NCBI RefSeq assembly: GCF_023824195.1
Contig: NZ_CP085442.1
Location: 2,332,001-2,396,000 of the forward strand
From: Priestia megaterium
Lineage (GTDB): Bacteria; Bacillota; Bacilli; Bacillales; Bacillaceae_H
Length of the DNA stretch: 64,000 nt
Direction: 5' to 3'
The translations under genes were made by a program, and so were the position numbers. Shown here piece by piece: positions 24,762 through 34,305 of the stretch. The first letter of the stretch is position 1, and each line of letters opens with the position of its first letter. A model generated the notes under the pieces. The model was not told the DNA's origin, made no database searches, and worked only from the letters and a program-made list of their open reading frames with translations.

Positions 24762-27374
24762 ATGCTCGAATTAGAGGCTATTCAAAGCAGGGCCATTGAA
24801 AAAACTAAGCATACATTACTACAGGATATAAAAAGCGTATTAGGTGAACAAGACGAATGTCCGGATTTAGAGACTTATTTAACGGACAGGCACTCTTTTA
24901 TTAAAAAGGCCTGGGGGAATACGTGGAGAAAAACGGTTGTTTCTTCTGTATCTAAAAAAAGCAGAAAGTCTTATTTAACAGAGAAAGGCTTTGAGGTAAA
25001 AGGGTATAACCCTCAAGCTATAGATAAGTTATTTGCTAAAGAAACGAGAAAAGGTATAGAGTTTGATGCTTTTTCTTGGTTAGAAGAGCAATACGGAAAG
25101 GGCAATAAAGCGGAGTGGCTATCACTATACGAGGAAGCAAGGGCTGGATTCGCCGAAAAAGAAGAAGAAAGAAAAGAGAAAGAAAGACAGCAAAGTATTA
25201 ATGATCGAAAAGCCAGATATCAATTACAGTTAAACTTAGAAGCAGCTCCTATCTTGGAATTAAACAAAGATCTGTATTACCTACATATAAGAGAACAGCT
25301 TTCACATCAGCTGTCAAAAGATATTAAAACAAACTCAAAGTATATTGAAAACTATGCGCCGCATACTGAGCTTGAAGATGAATTAATAGCAAACGGCGAT
25401 TTAACACGTCATGATTATGAAACGGTTAATGACTTTTTTCAAGAGCTCACCGGCGGCGTAAGCTCAGAATTAGACAGATACTCAACGATTATCTTGTTTG
25501 AAACATATGAAGATGTATACGAGGTATTTATCACCGATAAGATTTATGAAATCATTCCAACTATGATTATGGATGACCTTCCTGCTTCATTTAAAGAAGA
25601 GTATGAATCCTATACAAATACTTCGATAACACGAATGGATATTATAAAAGCACTTAGAAGTAATTTATCGGATTTGGTCTATGAATATAAAAGAATGCTC
25701 GTAGAAGAAAAGCTTTCCGATGTGCTAGAAGTTTCAGATCACAACTTAACGATTGAAGAGCATCAAGTGAGATACACACAGCAGCTGGAAGAAAGACGAT
25801 TACAACAAGAACGTGAACTTGAGGAAAAGAAAAAGCTTATCGAAGAAGAGCAGCGACAGTTAAATTATATTTTTGGTGCAGAATACGAAATGGACCCAAG
25901 AAAAGAAACGGAATACATCCTTCATCTCGGTGATACAAACACAGGAAAAACGTATACGGCATTAAAGTCATTAAAAAAAGCTGCTTCGGGTAATTACTTA
26001 GCGCCGCTTCGCTTGTTAGCTTTAGAAGTTTTTGAAAAGCTGAACAAAGAAGGAGTCCCTTGTTCGTTAAAAACAGGTGAAGAAGAAAAAATTGTTGAAG
26101 ATGCTCAGCATATGGCCGGTACCGTAGAGATGTTTAGTGAATTAGAACGTGGTGATGTAACAGTCATTGATGAAGCACAGATGATTCAAGACAGAGACCG
26201 AGGGTTTTCATGGTATAAAGCCATCACACGAGCTAATGCCAAACAAGTTCATGTTATCGGGAGTTTAAGCATTCGAAGTATGTTAGAAGAGATGCTTGAC
26301 GGTGTTATCTCAGAAATTCATGAGTATGAAAGAGATATACCCTTAAAAGTAGATCTTCGAAAGTTCAAAATTGAACAAGTAAAACCCGCAGATGCTTTAA
26401 TTGTTTTCTCGCGTAAGAAAGTGCTCCAGACAGCGGCTAAGCTAGAAAAAGATGGTCACAAAGTTAGCGTGATTTATGGAAGTATGCCGCCTGAAACGAG
26501 AAGAAAACAAATTGAGCAGTTCATTAATAGAGACACAAATGTCATTGTGTCTACAGATGCGATTGGAATGGGGTTAAATCTTCCAATTAGACGAATTGTC
26601 CTTTTAGAAAACATGAAATTTGACGGGCAAAAGAGGAGATTGCTGACTTCTCAAGAGTTAAAGCAGATTGCAGGTCGTGCTGGAAGGAAGGGCCTCTACA
26701 ATGTTGGAGAAGTTGCATTCGCTAAAGATGCAAAGCAAATGAGAGAACTGTTATTTTCAACAGACGAGCAAATCAGCAAATTTTCAATTGCGCCTACTTC
26801 AGATATGCTAAGAAGATTTAAAGAATATCATCATGACCTCGGAACGTTTTTTGACATGTGGGCTAAATTTAAAAATCCAAAAGGGACACAAAAATCAAAT
26901 TTGTCACAAGAACGTGAGCTTTATGAGGAAGTGAAAGACACGCTGATTGAAGCGAAAATGCCAATTGTTGATTTATATGGCTACTTGCAGCTGCCTTTTT
27001 CAGCCAAAGAAAGCTCTTTGAAAAAGCAATGGGTTGCCAGCATGAATGCGATTGTTAACAGAGAAGAGTTACCTGAACCAAGGATGATAGAAGGTTCACT
27101 AGAAAAATTAGAGCTGTCTTATAAAGCAATTGGCCTGCATCTTTTATTTCTATATCGAATGGACAGAAGGCCAGAGGCTATTTACTGGGAGCGTGTCCGA
27201 GAAGAGCTTACAGATAAAATTCATAACGTATTAAGAAAAGATATGAAAAAATTTAAAAGAACGTGCAGTACATGTTCTAAAGAACTTCCTTGGAACCATG
27301 ATCATGCGATATGCGATTCGTGTTTTCATAAAAGATTCCGCAGAAGATATGGGGACGACGATTTTAATTACTAA
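24762..27374 (+). CDS. SUV3-like DExH helicase
   Basis: 870 residues. The first ~385 are highly charged and helical, with a Glu/Lys-rich coiled coil near 345-370 and no known motif. The helicase part (~385-680) has LGDTNTGKTYTALKSLKKA (Walker A), YLAPLRLLALEVFEKLN, TVIDEAQMIQDRDRGFSW (DEAQ), and IVSTDAIGMGLNLP with QIAGRAGRKG. The wording closely follows mitochondrial SUV3-type RNA helicases (APLRLLA, DEIQM-like). A C-terminal Zn finger (CSTCSKELPWNHDHAICDSC) ends the protein. It likely unwinds RNA or RNA/DNA in turnover. It has its own sigma-A promoter. Confidence 0.85.
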   Translation: MLELEAIQSRAIEKTKHTLLQDIKSVLGEQDECPDLETYLTDRHSFIKKAWGNTWRKTVVSSVSKKSRKSYLTEKGFEVKGYNPQAIDKLFAKETRKGIEFDAFSWLEEQYGKGNKAEWLSLYEEARAGFAEKEEERKEKERQQSINDRKARYQLQLNLEAAPILELNKDLYYLHIREQLSHQLSKDIKTNSKYIENYAPHTELEDELIANGDLTRHDYETVNDFFQELTGGVSSELDRYSTIILFETYEDVYEVFITDKIYEIIPTMIMDDLPASFKEEYESYTNTSITRMDIIKALRSNLSDLVYEYKRMLVEEKLSDVLEVSDHNLTIEEHQVRYTQQLEERRLQQERELEEKKKLIEEEQRQLNYIFGAEYEMDPRKETEYILHLGDTNTGKTYTALKSLKKAASGNYLAPLRLLALEVFEKLNKEGVPCSLKTGEEEKIVEDAQHMAGTVEMFSELERGDVTVIDEAQMIQDRDRGFSWYKAITRANAKQVHVIGSLSIRSMLEEMLDGVISEIHEYERDIPLKVDLRKFKIEQVKPADALIVFSRKKVLQTAAKLEKDGHKVSVIYGSMPPETRRKQIEQFINRDTNVIVSTDAIGMGLNLPIRRIVLLENMKFDGQKRRLLTSQELKQIAGRAGRKGLYNVGEVAFAKDAKQMRELLFSTDEQISKFSIAPTSDMLRRFKEYHHDLGTFFDMWAKFKNPKGTQKSNLSQERELYEEVKDTLIEAKMPIVDLYGYLQLPFSAKESSLKKQWVASMNAIVNREELPEPRMIEGSLEKLELSYKAIGLHLLFLYRMDRRPEAIYWERVREELTDKIHNVLRKDMKKFKRTCSTCSKELPWNHDHAICDSCFHKRFRRRYGDDDFNY

Positions 27375-27385
27375 GATGTAGTGAT

Positions 27386-27698
27386 AAAAAAGAGGCTTGC
27401 ACAAACGTATGTTAGTTAAAGGAAGGTCCGAACGAGTTCGATTCTCGATTGAGAATCCAATTCGTTCGGCTTTTTTCATTGTGAAGGTAGCTTTCATGTG
27501 TTTAGTTGCTTCTAGCTGTTGATTGGAGGGCAAGGCGAAGACTCCTGGGGGAAAAGCGTAAGCGACGAGGAGGCTCAACGGCCGCCCGCAGAAAGTGAAG
27601 CCTTGCACGGAAATCAATAGTGGTGGAACAAGCGATCCCTACCAGCTCATGTATCCCATTTGTGCTCTTTTAGATTGGATTGATTTCGTTATATCTCA
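27386..27698 (+). repeat. Dispersed intergenic repeat, copy 2
   Basis: It begins AAAAAGAGGCTTGCACAAAC, has a 19-bp hairpin at 27428-27469 (two mismatches) with six T after it, then the same GC-rich core (AAGACTCCTGGGGGAAAAGC, GAGGAGGCTCAACGGCCGCC) and GGAAATCAATAGTGGTGGAA. It then shares a further tail with copy 3 (AGCTCATGTATCCCATTT to GTTATATCTCA). It lies between the helicase gene and menA. Confidence 0.85.
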
Positions 27699-27972
27699 CT
27701 TTCATTTTTTGTATAGGTTTTTAATTTTTTTCTATAAAATTCAGCATCAAAGCAGATTTTTGTAGAAAAAAATCGGAAATGTATAAGCGGTCATCTTGTA
27801 AAAAGAGCAATAAATTATTATGATATAGAGTGGAACTGATATTTTAAAGAGTTCCGTGATTTTTTTTGTTGGGCGGACGTGTATTGTATTAGAGTAAGTT
27901 TGCTATCATTCGTTATGTTAAAAGCAGCACTTTTAAATAGAGATACGGTTCGTAATAGAAGGGAAGAGGATG

Positions 27973-28893
27973 ATGACAAGTCATAACAAAGAAAACAAAG
28001 CTGCAGTCGAGCAGTACAGTAAAGGGAAGATTTTGTGGCAATTAACCCGTCCTCATACGCTAACAGCATCGTTTGTACCGGTTTTAATTGGAACAGTTCT
28101 AGCCATGTTTTATGGCCATGTGAACGTTTGGATGTTTCTTGCGATGCTTTTTTCATGTTTGTGGATTCAAATTGCGACGAACTTATTTAACGAGTACTAT
28201 GATTTTAAACGCGGGTTAGACACAGAAGACTCCGTAGGTATCGGAGGAGCCATCGTCAGACACGGCATGAAACCGAAAACGGTATTAAATTTAGCACTGA
28301 TTTCTTATGGAATTGCTCTTATTTTAGGTGTATATATATGTGCAAACAGCAGCTGGTGGCTTGCTTTGGTTGGATTAGTAGGTATGGCGATTGGTTATTT
28401 GTATACGGGCGGACCGCTTCCGATTGCGTATACGCCGTTTGGAGAATTATTTTCAGGTCTTTGCATGGGCGCCATGTTCGTGTTGATTTCATTTTTTATT
28501 CAAACGAATACCGTAACGTCTGAAAGCATCTTTGTATCACTTCCGATTGCGATTTTAGTAGGTGCGATTAATTTGTCTAACAACATTCGTGATATAGAAG
28601 AAGATACAAAAGGCGGACGACGTACGCTAGCAATTTTATTAGGTTCTAAAAATGCGATTAGATTTTTAGCTGCTTTGTTTGGCATTGCGTATATTTGGAC
28701 CGTTGCATTAGTGGTATTCTTCGATATTAGCCCTTGGATTTTCTTAGTGTTTCTTAGTGCACCTAAGCCAATTCAAGCCGTACAAGCATTTGTACGCGGA
28801 GAGCTTATTGCGATGAAAGCAACTGCGCAAACAAATACGTTTTTTGGATTTACTTTATCAATTGGATTATTAATTGGCTATTTAGTAAGCTGA
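27973..28893 (+). CDS. menA: 1,4-dihydroxy-2-naphthoate polyprenyltransferase MenA
   Basis: About 306 residues, a UbiA-family enzyme with eight or nine helices. The first Asp-rich motif lies in NLFNEYYDFKRGLDTEDS and the second in NNIRDIEEDTKGGRRTLAIL. LTRPHTLTASFVPVLIGT at the N-terminus is typical of MenA. It attaches the isoprenoid chain to 1,4-dihydroxy-2-naphthoate in menaquinone synthesis at the membrane. ATG 27973 (or 27970) follows GGGAAGAGG. It is monocistronic, ends at a strong terminator and is not next to other men genes. Upstream, 27699-27960 holds no gene, only AT-rich sequence with a weak GGAACT/AGTTCC hairpin. Confidence 0.92.
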   Translation: MTSHNKENKAAVEQYSKGKILWQLTRPHTLTASFVPVLIGTVLAMFYGHVNVWMFLAMLFSCLWIQIATNLFNEYYDFKRGLDTEDSVGIGGAIVRHGMKPKTVLNLALISYGIALILGVYICANSSWWLALVGLVGMAIGYLYTGGPLPIAYTPFGELFSGLCMGAMFVLISFFIQTNTVTSESIFVSLPIAILVGAINLSNNIRDIEEDTKGGRRTLAILLGSKNAIRFLAALFGIAYIWTVALVVFFDISPWIFLVFLSAPKPIQAVQAFVRGELIAMKATAQTNTFFGFTLSIGLLIGYLVS

Positions 28894-28901
28894 TTGAGTG
28901 G

Positions 28902-28934
28902 AAAAAGCCTGTCTTTTTAAAGACAGGCTTTTTG
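28902..28934. terminator. Bidirectional intrinsic terminator
   Basis: AAAAAGCCTGTCTTT pairs with AAAGACAGGCTTTTT between the convergent menA and AlaX-type genes; T-runs on both strands. Confidence 0.9.
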
Positions 28935-30110
28935 TTATGCTTGAGTTATTTTTTCTTTTACTGCGCTAATAAATGCGTTCATATTTTCAGAAGATGAAAA
29001 GCTGGCTTGGGCTTGTTTTGGTCCGCCGCCGCCTTTTCCATCGTAAAGCAGAAGCAGCTCTTTATAAAGCTCTCCGCATTTTACTTCACTGCCGCTGTGA
29101 GCCAGCAATACTTTTTGATCACTTGAAAAAGCAAAAAGAAGCGTCGTATCAGGTGTTTGAAGAAGCTGCTTTGTTAAAGCTTGCACATCTTTTAATGTAC
29201 GATTTTCAAAGTGATGGTACAGAAATGATCCTTCTTTTTTGGCTTCTAATTCACTTGCTAAATAAGCTGCATTTTCATTTTTTAATTCTTCTAGTTGTTT
29301 TTGCAGCTCTTTTTGTTCGGCCTCTACTTTTTTAATTCGTTCTACAACTAATTCACGGCTTGTACTGAATTTATTGCTAAGTTCTGCTACGATTTCTTGA
29401 GACTGCTGATAATCAGCTAATGCACGCATACCGCATTTAAAAAAGAGGCGTGTATTGCCGCGCTGCTTTTCCGTTTTCGTAAGTTTAATAAGGCCAAGCT
29501 CTCCAATTTGGTTCACATGAGTACCGCAGCAGGCAGAAACATCAATACCTTCAATTTCCACGATGCGTACAATTTCGTCTTCTAGCTCTGGCACTTTGCG
29601 AAGCGCGAGAGTATGCAGCTCTTCTTTTTTCACTTCGTACGTTTTAATGTGACGGTTGCTGTAAATAGCATTGTTTACAACTTTTTCAATATGTAATAGC
29701 TGCTCATGAGATAATTGAGGTACATTCAGATCAATAGAGACAGCGTCACTTCCTAAATGAAAGCTGACGGTGTGAATATCATATGTATCGATTAACAGAG
29801 CTGAAAGCAAGTGCTGTCCGCTGTGCTGCTGCATGTGATCAAAGCGTCGATTCCAGTCAATTTCACACGTTACGTTCGTTTGTGCAGGGAGCGTATCGAC
29901 GATATGATATACGTCTCCATTTTTTTCATAAACATCTTTTACGTCGATTCCGGCAATATTACCGTAGTCAGAAGGCTGTCCGCCGCCTTCTGGATAAAAA
30001 GCGGTTTGTTTTAACGTTAATGCGTAGCCATTTGAAAGAGAGCGCGTCTCTATCACTTCAGTTTCCCACGTTTTTATATAGGGGTTGCTATAATAAAGTC
30101 TTTCTGTCAT
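28935..30110 (-). CDS. Alanyl-tRNA editing protein (AlaX-L type)
   Basis: About 391 residues. The first ~230 form the AlaRS-like editing domain: TAFYPEGGGQPSDYG, then the zinc-site HMQQHSGQHLLSALL (HxxxH) and ACCGTHVNQIGEIGLIK-like sequence (CxxxH). A coiled coil (~245-290) leads to a DHHA1-type C-terminal domain with KGGGGPKQAQASF. It hydrolyses mischarged Ser/Gly-tRNA-Ala in trans. The start at the ATG at 30110 gives 8 bases after AAAGGA; upstream in-frame starts (30116, 30119, 30137) are less well placed. It is divergent from the YhgE-type gene. Confidence 0.88.
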   Translation of the reverse strand: MTERLYYSNPYIKTWETEVIETRSLSNGYALTLKQTAFYPEGGGQPSDYGNIAGIDVKDVYEKNGDVYHIVDTLPAQTNVTCEIDWNRRFDHMQQHSGQHLLSALLIDTYDIHTVSFHLGSDAVSIDLNVPQLSHEQLLHIEKVVNNAIYSNRHIKTYEVKKEELHTLALRKVPELEDEIVRIVEIEGIDVSACCGTHVNQIGELGLIKLTKTEKQRGNTRLFFKCGMRALADYQQSQEIVAELSNKFSTSRELVVERIKKVEAEQKELQKQLEELKNENAAYLASELEAKKEGSFLYHHFENRTLKDVQALTKQLLQTPDTTLLFAFSSDQKVLLAHSGSEVKCGELYKELLLLYDGKGGGGPKQAQASFSSSENMNAFISAVKEKITQA

Positions 30111-30220
30111 GTTCATCATCCTTTCTACTAAAACCATATCTAACTTTTTCTATAGTATCAGAAATATGTTTCTTCGAACATGGATAAGCTAACTTGTAAC
30201 AATAAAACTGGGTGGGACAT

Positions 30221-32368
30221 ATGAAAAATACTGTTTATATTTATACGCGGGATTTAAAAAGAATTTTCACCAATTGGGCGATGATTATCATTGTGCTGAC
30301 GCTTATGATTCTACCGTCTTTTTACGCATGGTTTAATATAAAAGCATCTTGGGACCCATACGGGCGGACTGAAGGTATTGCCATTGCAGTAACGAGCGAA
30401 GACGAAGGTTCTACGATAAGAGGTCAGCACGTAAATGTGGGAAAAGATATTATTGCAACGTTAAAAAAAAATAAAACGCTTGGGTGGACGTTTGTCTCAA
30501 AAGAAAAAGCTGATCACGGAGTAAAGCACGGAGACTATTATGCAAGTATTGTTATTCCAAAAGATTTTTCACAAAAGCTTGGTACCGTTCTTCAAGATCG
30601 TTTGGAAAAACCGGTCATTATTTATAAAGTAAACGAAAAAATAAACGCAGTGGCGCCTAAAATTACAAGCAAAGGAGCCAGCAGCTTAACACAACAGATC
30701 AGTGAAAAATTCGTCAAAACAGCGAATGGAGCTATTTTTTCAGTGTTTAACGAACTAGGTATTACACTGCAGCGGGATTTGCCGACCATTCAACAAGTTG
30801 AACAACGGATTTTTGAGCTTGAAAATCGTCTTCCTGAAATCAAAAAAGTAATTAATGAAGCGAATGACACCACTCAAAAAGCTGGAGCTATTGTATCAAA
30901 AGCTCAGGCCGCTCTTCCTGAAGTAGAGAGATTAACAGCTGACGGCGCACAGATGACTCAGCGGCTAAACACTTTTTTAACTAAAAGCGATGAAGTTTTA
31001 AAAAACGCTGAGCCAACGATCAACGAAACGCTGCATCGTGTTCAACAACGAGCTGTCGGAGTTCAAGAATTGAAGAGTCAGCTGATGGAAAAAGATATAG
31101 CACCGGATGAAGTCAGCGCAGCAGCGGAACAGCTAAAAGTGCAGTTAACAAAACAAATTGCTGACACAGGAGAGATCGTTACGCTTCTTACAGATTTAAA
31201 TGCGTTATCTCAACAAAAAGTTCTTTCACCTGTTATTAATGACGTAAAAGATGTAAATACGCTTTTACAGCAGCAGCTTTCGGATGTAAATAGACTGCAG
31301 CAACAAACAAAGAATGGGGATGTTCCCAATCAAAGCGTACTTGATAGGTTCAGCTCTCGCACCGACCAAGCTGTTTCTAGATTAAATGCGTTAACGAATT
31401 CATATTCTTCTACGATTGTACCTGCTGTTGAACAAGCAATCAAAGAAGCGAAAGATAAAACGACAAGCGCAAACTCACTGCTTGATGAAGCTAACAAAAG
31501 CATGCCGGATGTTTCTAACGTACTGTCTAAAACGGCGAGTGGCATCTTGCTTGGGCAGCAGGAGCTTGCGAAAATAGCAAAAGATTTTCCACGAATTGAA
31601 CAAAACGTGCACAATGTAGCGGATAAAATACGAGAATTTCAGCAAAAAGAAAACATTGAAGATATTATTAATTTGCTAAAAAACGACGTGCAAAAAGAAA
31701 GTGACTTTTTTGCTAAGCCGGTTCTTTTAAAAGAAGAAAGACTTTACCCCATTCCAAACTACGGCTCAGCTATGTCGCCGTTTTACACGACGCTTTGCTT
31801 GTGGGTTGGAGCTTTGCTGTTAGTTTCGATTTTAAGCGTAGAAGTAGCGGATGAAGAGCGATTCAAAAGCTATGAAGTTTATCTCGGAAGACTGTTAACG
31901 TTTTTGTCTATTGCTCTCGTGCAAGCTTTTATTGTGACGCTAGGAGATTTATTTTTAATCAAAACGTATGTCGTAGATAAAGTGCCTTTTATCTTTTTAG
32001 GCTTGCTGTGCAGCTTCGTATTTATGACGATTGTATATACGCTTGTTGCGATATTTGGCAATGCAGGAAAAGCGATGGCGATTGTTTTACTTGTGCTTCA
32101 GCTTTCCGCTGCAGGCGGTACATTTCCGATTCAAGTCGTGCCTGCTTTTTTTCAAGCAATCAATCCATTTTTACCATTTACGTATGCAATAAGCATGATG
32201 AGAGAAGTGGTAGGAGGCATGTTAGCGGATATTGTAAGAAAAGACGTTACGGTTCTTCTTTGCATTTGGCTTGGCGTGCTGCTCGTTGGCATTTTTCTTC
32301 ATAAGCCTCTTAGTAAAACGAGTGCAAAATTAACAAAAAAAGCGCGTGAAAGTAAATTAATTCATTAA
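30221..32368 (+). CDS. YhgE/Pip family membrane protein
   Basis: About 715 residues. One N-terminal helix (WAMIIIVLTLMILPSFYAWF), a long extracytoplasmic part (~45-500) rich in coiled coil (repeated heptads through ~190-490), and five C-terminal helices (~525-700) of the ABC-2 type (SPFYTTLCLWVGALLLVSIL onward). KASWDPYGRTEGIAIAV after the first helix is characteristic of the YhgE/Pip N-domain. Relatives include phage infection protein Pip and the T7-secretion-associated EsaA/YueB; no secretion genes are nearby here. The likely start is the ATG at 30221 with GGTGGG upstream. Confidence 0.88.
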   Translation: MKNTVYIYTRDLKRIFTNWAMIIIVLTLMILPSFYAWFNIKASWDPYGRTEGIAIAVTSEDEGSTIRGQHVNVGKDIIATLKKNKTLGWTFVSKEKADHGVKHGDYYASIVIPKDFSQKLGTVLQDRLEKPVIIYKVNEKINAVAPKITSKGASSLTQQISEKFVKTANGAIFSVFNELGITLQRDLPTIQQVEQRIFELENRLPEIKKVINEANDTTQKAGAIVSKAQAALPEVERLTADGAQMTQRLNTFLTKSDEVLKNAEPTINETLHRVQQRAVGVQELKSQLMEKDIAPDEVSAAAEQLKVQLTKQIADTGEIVTLLTDLNALSQQKVLSPVINDVKDVNTLLQQQLSDVNRLQQQTKNGDVPNQSVLDRFSSRTDQAVSRLNALTNSYSSTIVPAVEQAIKEAKDKTTSANSLLDEANKSMPDVSNVLSKTASGILLGQQELAKIAKDFPRIEQNVHNVADKIREFQQKENIEDIINLLKNDVQKESDFFAKPVLLKEERLYPIPNYGSAMSPFYTTLCLWVGALLLVSILSVEVADEERFKSYEVYLGRLLTFLSIALVQAFIVTLGDLFLIKTYVVDKVPFIFLGLLCSFVFMTIVYTLVAIFGNAGKAMAIVLLVLQLSAAGGTFPIQVVPAFFQAINPFLPFTYAISMMREVVGGMLADIVRKDVTVLLCIWLGVLLVGIFLHKPLSKTSAKLTKKARESKLIH

Positions 32369-32432
32369 AAAAACGTTTTGGGTTTCCAGACAGAACAAAA
32401 TGCGGTAGTGTAGATATAAAGGAGTGGTCAGC

Positions 32433-32810
32433 ATGGGTATATTAGATGGACTATTAGGAAATGCATCAGAAGCAGATATAAGAGGAACTGAAAAAGACTT
32501 ACAAAATATCTTAATTGCCAACGAGCGAGTGGAACAAGCGTATAAAGTCATTCGCGATTTAATGGTGTTTACGACGAAACGCTTAATTATCGTTGATAAG
32601 CAAGGAGTGACGGGAAAGAAAACAGATTATCATTCCATTCCTTATAAGACGATTACCCATTTTAGCGTAGAAACGGCTGGAACATTTGATTTAGATGCGG
32701 AATTAAATATTTGGGTATCGGGTTCTAGTGCACCGATTTCAAAAGAATTTCGTAAAGATAAAAGCATTTACGACGTGCAAAAAGTATTAGCATCTTATGT
32801 ATTGGATTAA
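32433..32810 (+). CDS. Bacterial PH-domain protein (YvbH/YozO-like)
   Basis: 125 residues. After an amphipathic start (MGILDGLLGNASEADI) the rest fits one pleckstrin-homology-like bPH domain: KVIRDLMVFTTKRLIIVDKQ, DYHSIPYKTITHFSVETAGT and ELNIWVSGS, ending in a helix (YDVQKVLASYVL). Small proteins of this type occur widely in Bacillus; their function is unknown. The ATG at 32433 has AAAGGAGT upstream. A single gene with its own terminator. Confidence 0.85.
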   Translation: MGILDGLLGNASEADIRGTEKDLQNILIANERVEQAYKVIRDLMVFTTKRLIIVDKQGVTGKKTDYHSIPYKTITHFSVETAGTFDLDAELNIWVSGSSAPISKEFRKDKSIYDVQKVLASYVLD

Positions 32811-32847
32811 AAAAGTTGAGCCATGAAAAATTGGCTCGACTTTTTTT
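32809..32847 (+). terminator. Intrinsic terminator
   Basis: AAAAAGTTGAGCCA pairs with TGGCTCGACTTTTTTT (one mismatch) right after the PH-domain gene. Confidence 0.8.
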
Positions 32848-33034
32848 ATGTGTGTGTAAAACGAGAAAGCATAACAGTCTTGCATGCAGTCGTTTGAAAA
32901 TACTCAGGCTGTTGTCCATTCCTATTTTCACTTCACTCATTACTGAAATGCATGAAAACGATTTACATAATGAATTATACAGAATAAAAAAACCGTGATA
33001 TGCTTTTTTTAGAGAAAAAAGGAAGTGACCAACT

Positions 33035-34234
33035 GTGAGTTATACCGTAATTGGAACATCAGCTTTTCGCAAAACAAATGTTGCGCTTTTTGCAGCAGGC
33101 TTCAACACATTTTCGATTTTATATTGTACACAAGCCATTTTACCCGAATTTTCTAGAGAATTCGGGATATCTCCGGCGTTTGCCAGTTTGTCTCTTTCGT
33201 TAACAACCATCACGCTTGCGGTTAGTATGCTTTTTTTAGGTTCTTTATCAGAAGTGTGGGGACGAAAGAAACTGATGGGTCTATCGTTAATTTTTGCGTC
33301 ATTGTTATGCATCATGACAGCATTTAGCTCTACCTTTGAAACGCTGTTAGTCTTTCGTGTTATTCAAGGAATCGTTTTAGCAGGGCTGCCTTCTGTGGCC
33401 ATGGCTTACTTAGGAGAAGAAATTGAACCAGGGGGTTTAGGAAAAGCGATGGGGATTTATATAAGCGGCAACGCCTTTGGAGGCGTAGCGGGAAGGCTTA
33501 TGACAGGGGTGCTCACGGAATATTTCAACTGGTCCGTAGCTCTTGATGTTGTAAGCGCAATCAGTTTACTAGCCACCTTTGTTTTTTTTATGAACTTGCC
33601 AGATTCACAAAACTTCACTTCACGATCCTTTGAAATTCGTCAGCTTACCGGCTCTCTTCGCAGTCATCTTCAAGATAAAGGGATGCTTTGTCTTTTTGCT
33701 ATTGGTTTTGCGCTGCTTGGAAGTAACGTAGCTTTATACAATTATATTGGATACGCTTTATCCGCTCCTCCGTATTCTTGGAATCATACCCTTGTAAGTT
33801 TTATTTTTGTTATTTTTTTTGTCGGAGTATTCAGCTCGGTCTGGATGGGGACGCTGGCGGATCGATACGGCCGGAAAAAAGTGCTGTTATGTACGATTGC
33901 TGTTACGCTTATAGGTTCAATTGTTACGCTGCATCCGGTTTTATGGATAAAAATTACCGGGCTTTTGCTGCTGACTTTTGGCTTTTTTGGAAGTCATTCC
34001 ATCGCAAGCAGCTGGGTAGGAAGAAGAGCCACTCATGACAAAGCTCAGGCTTCGTCTTTGTATTTGTTTTTTTACTATGCAGGATCAAGCGTTGGAGGGA
34101 CGGTGGCTGGATTATGCTGGACTGCGTACGGCTGGAAAGGTGTTATTGCTTTAATTGGTGTGTTTCTTACAACAGCCTTTTTCCTAGCTGTTCGTTTGTC
34201 AAAAATGCCGGCTCAGCAGACGCATGTTCACTAA
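33035..34234 (+). CDS. Major facilitator superfamily transporter
   Basis: 399 residues with twelve helices. The loop 2-3 signature GSLSEVWGRKKLMGLSLIF and its repeat in the second half, GTLADRYGRKKVLL, mark the MFS, and the overall wording resembles YnfM/YybF-like drug or metabolite exporters. The substrate is unknown. The GTG start has AAGGAAGTGA upstream. It is convergent with a LysR-family regulator (gap 70 bases with a shared terminator), which may or may not control it. Confidence 0.88.
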   Translation: MSYTVIGTSAFRKTNVALFAAGFNTFSILYCTQAILPEFSREFGISPAFASLSLSLTTITLAVSMLFLGSLSEVWGRKKLMGLSLIFASLLCIMTAFSSTFETLLVFRVIQGIVLAGLPSVAMAYLGEEIEPGGLGKAMGIYISGNAFGGVAGRLMTGVLTEYFNWSVALDVVSAISLLATFVFFMNLPDSQNFTSRSFEIRQLTGSLRSHLQDKGMLCLFAIGFALLGSNVALYNYIGYALSAPPYSWNHTLVSFIFVIFFVGVFSSVWMGTLADRYGRKKVLLCTIAVTLIGSIVTLHPVLWIKITGLLLLTFGFFGSHSIASSWVGRRATHDKAQASSLYLFFYYAGSSVGGTVAGLCWTAYGWKGVIALIGVFLTTAFFLAVRLSKMPAQQTHVH

Positions 34235-34268
34235 AAAAGAATGTGAAGACATGTATGGCTATTGATTT

Positions 34269-34305
34269 AAAAAGACTTTCCACTCAGCGTGGAAAGTCTT
34301 TTTTT
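34269..34305. terminator. Bidirectional intrinsic terminator
   Basis: A 15-bp stem AAAAAGACTTTCCAC / GTGGAAAGTCTTTTT between the convergent MFS and LysR genes. Confidence 0.9.

Noticed and set aside
30221..32368. Type VII secretion locus
   Set aside because: YhgE/Pip resembles EsaA/YueB, but no WXG100, EssC or EssB genes are present.
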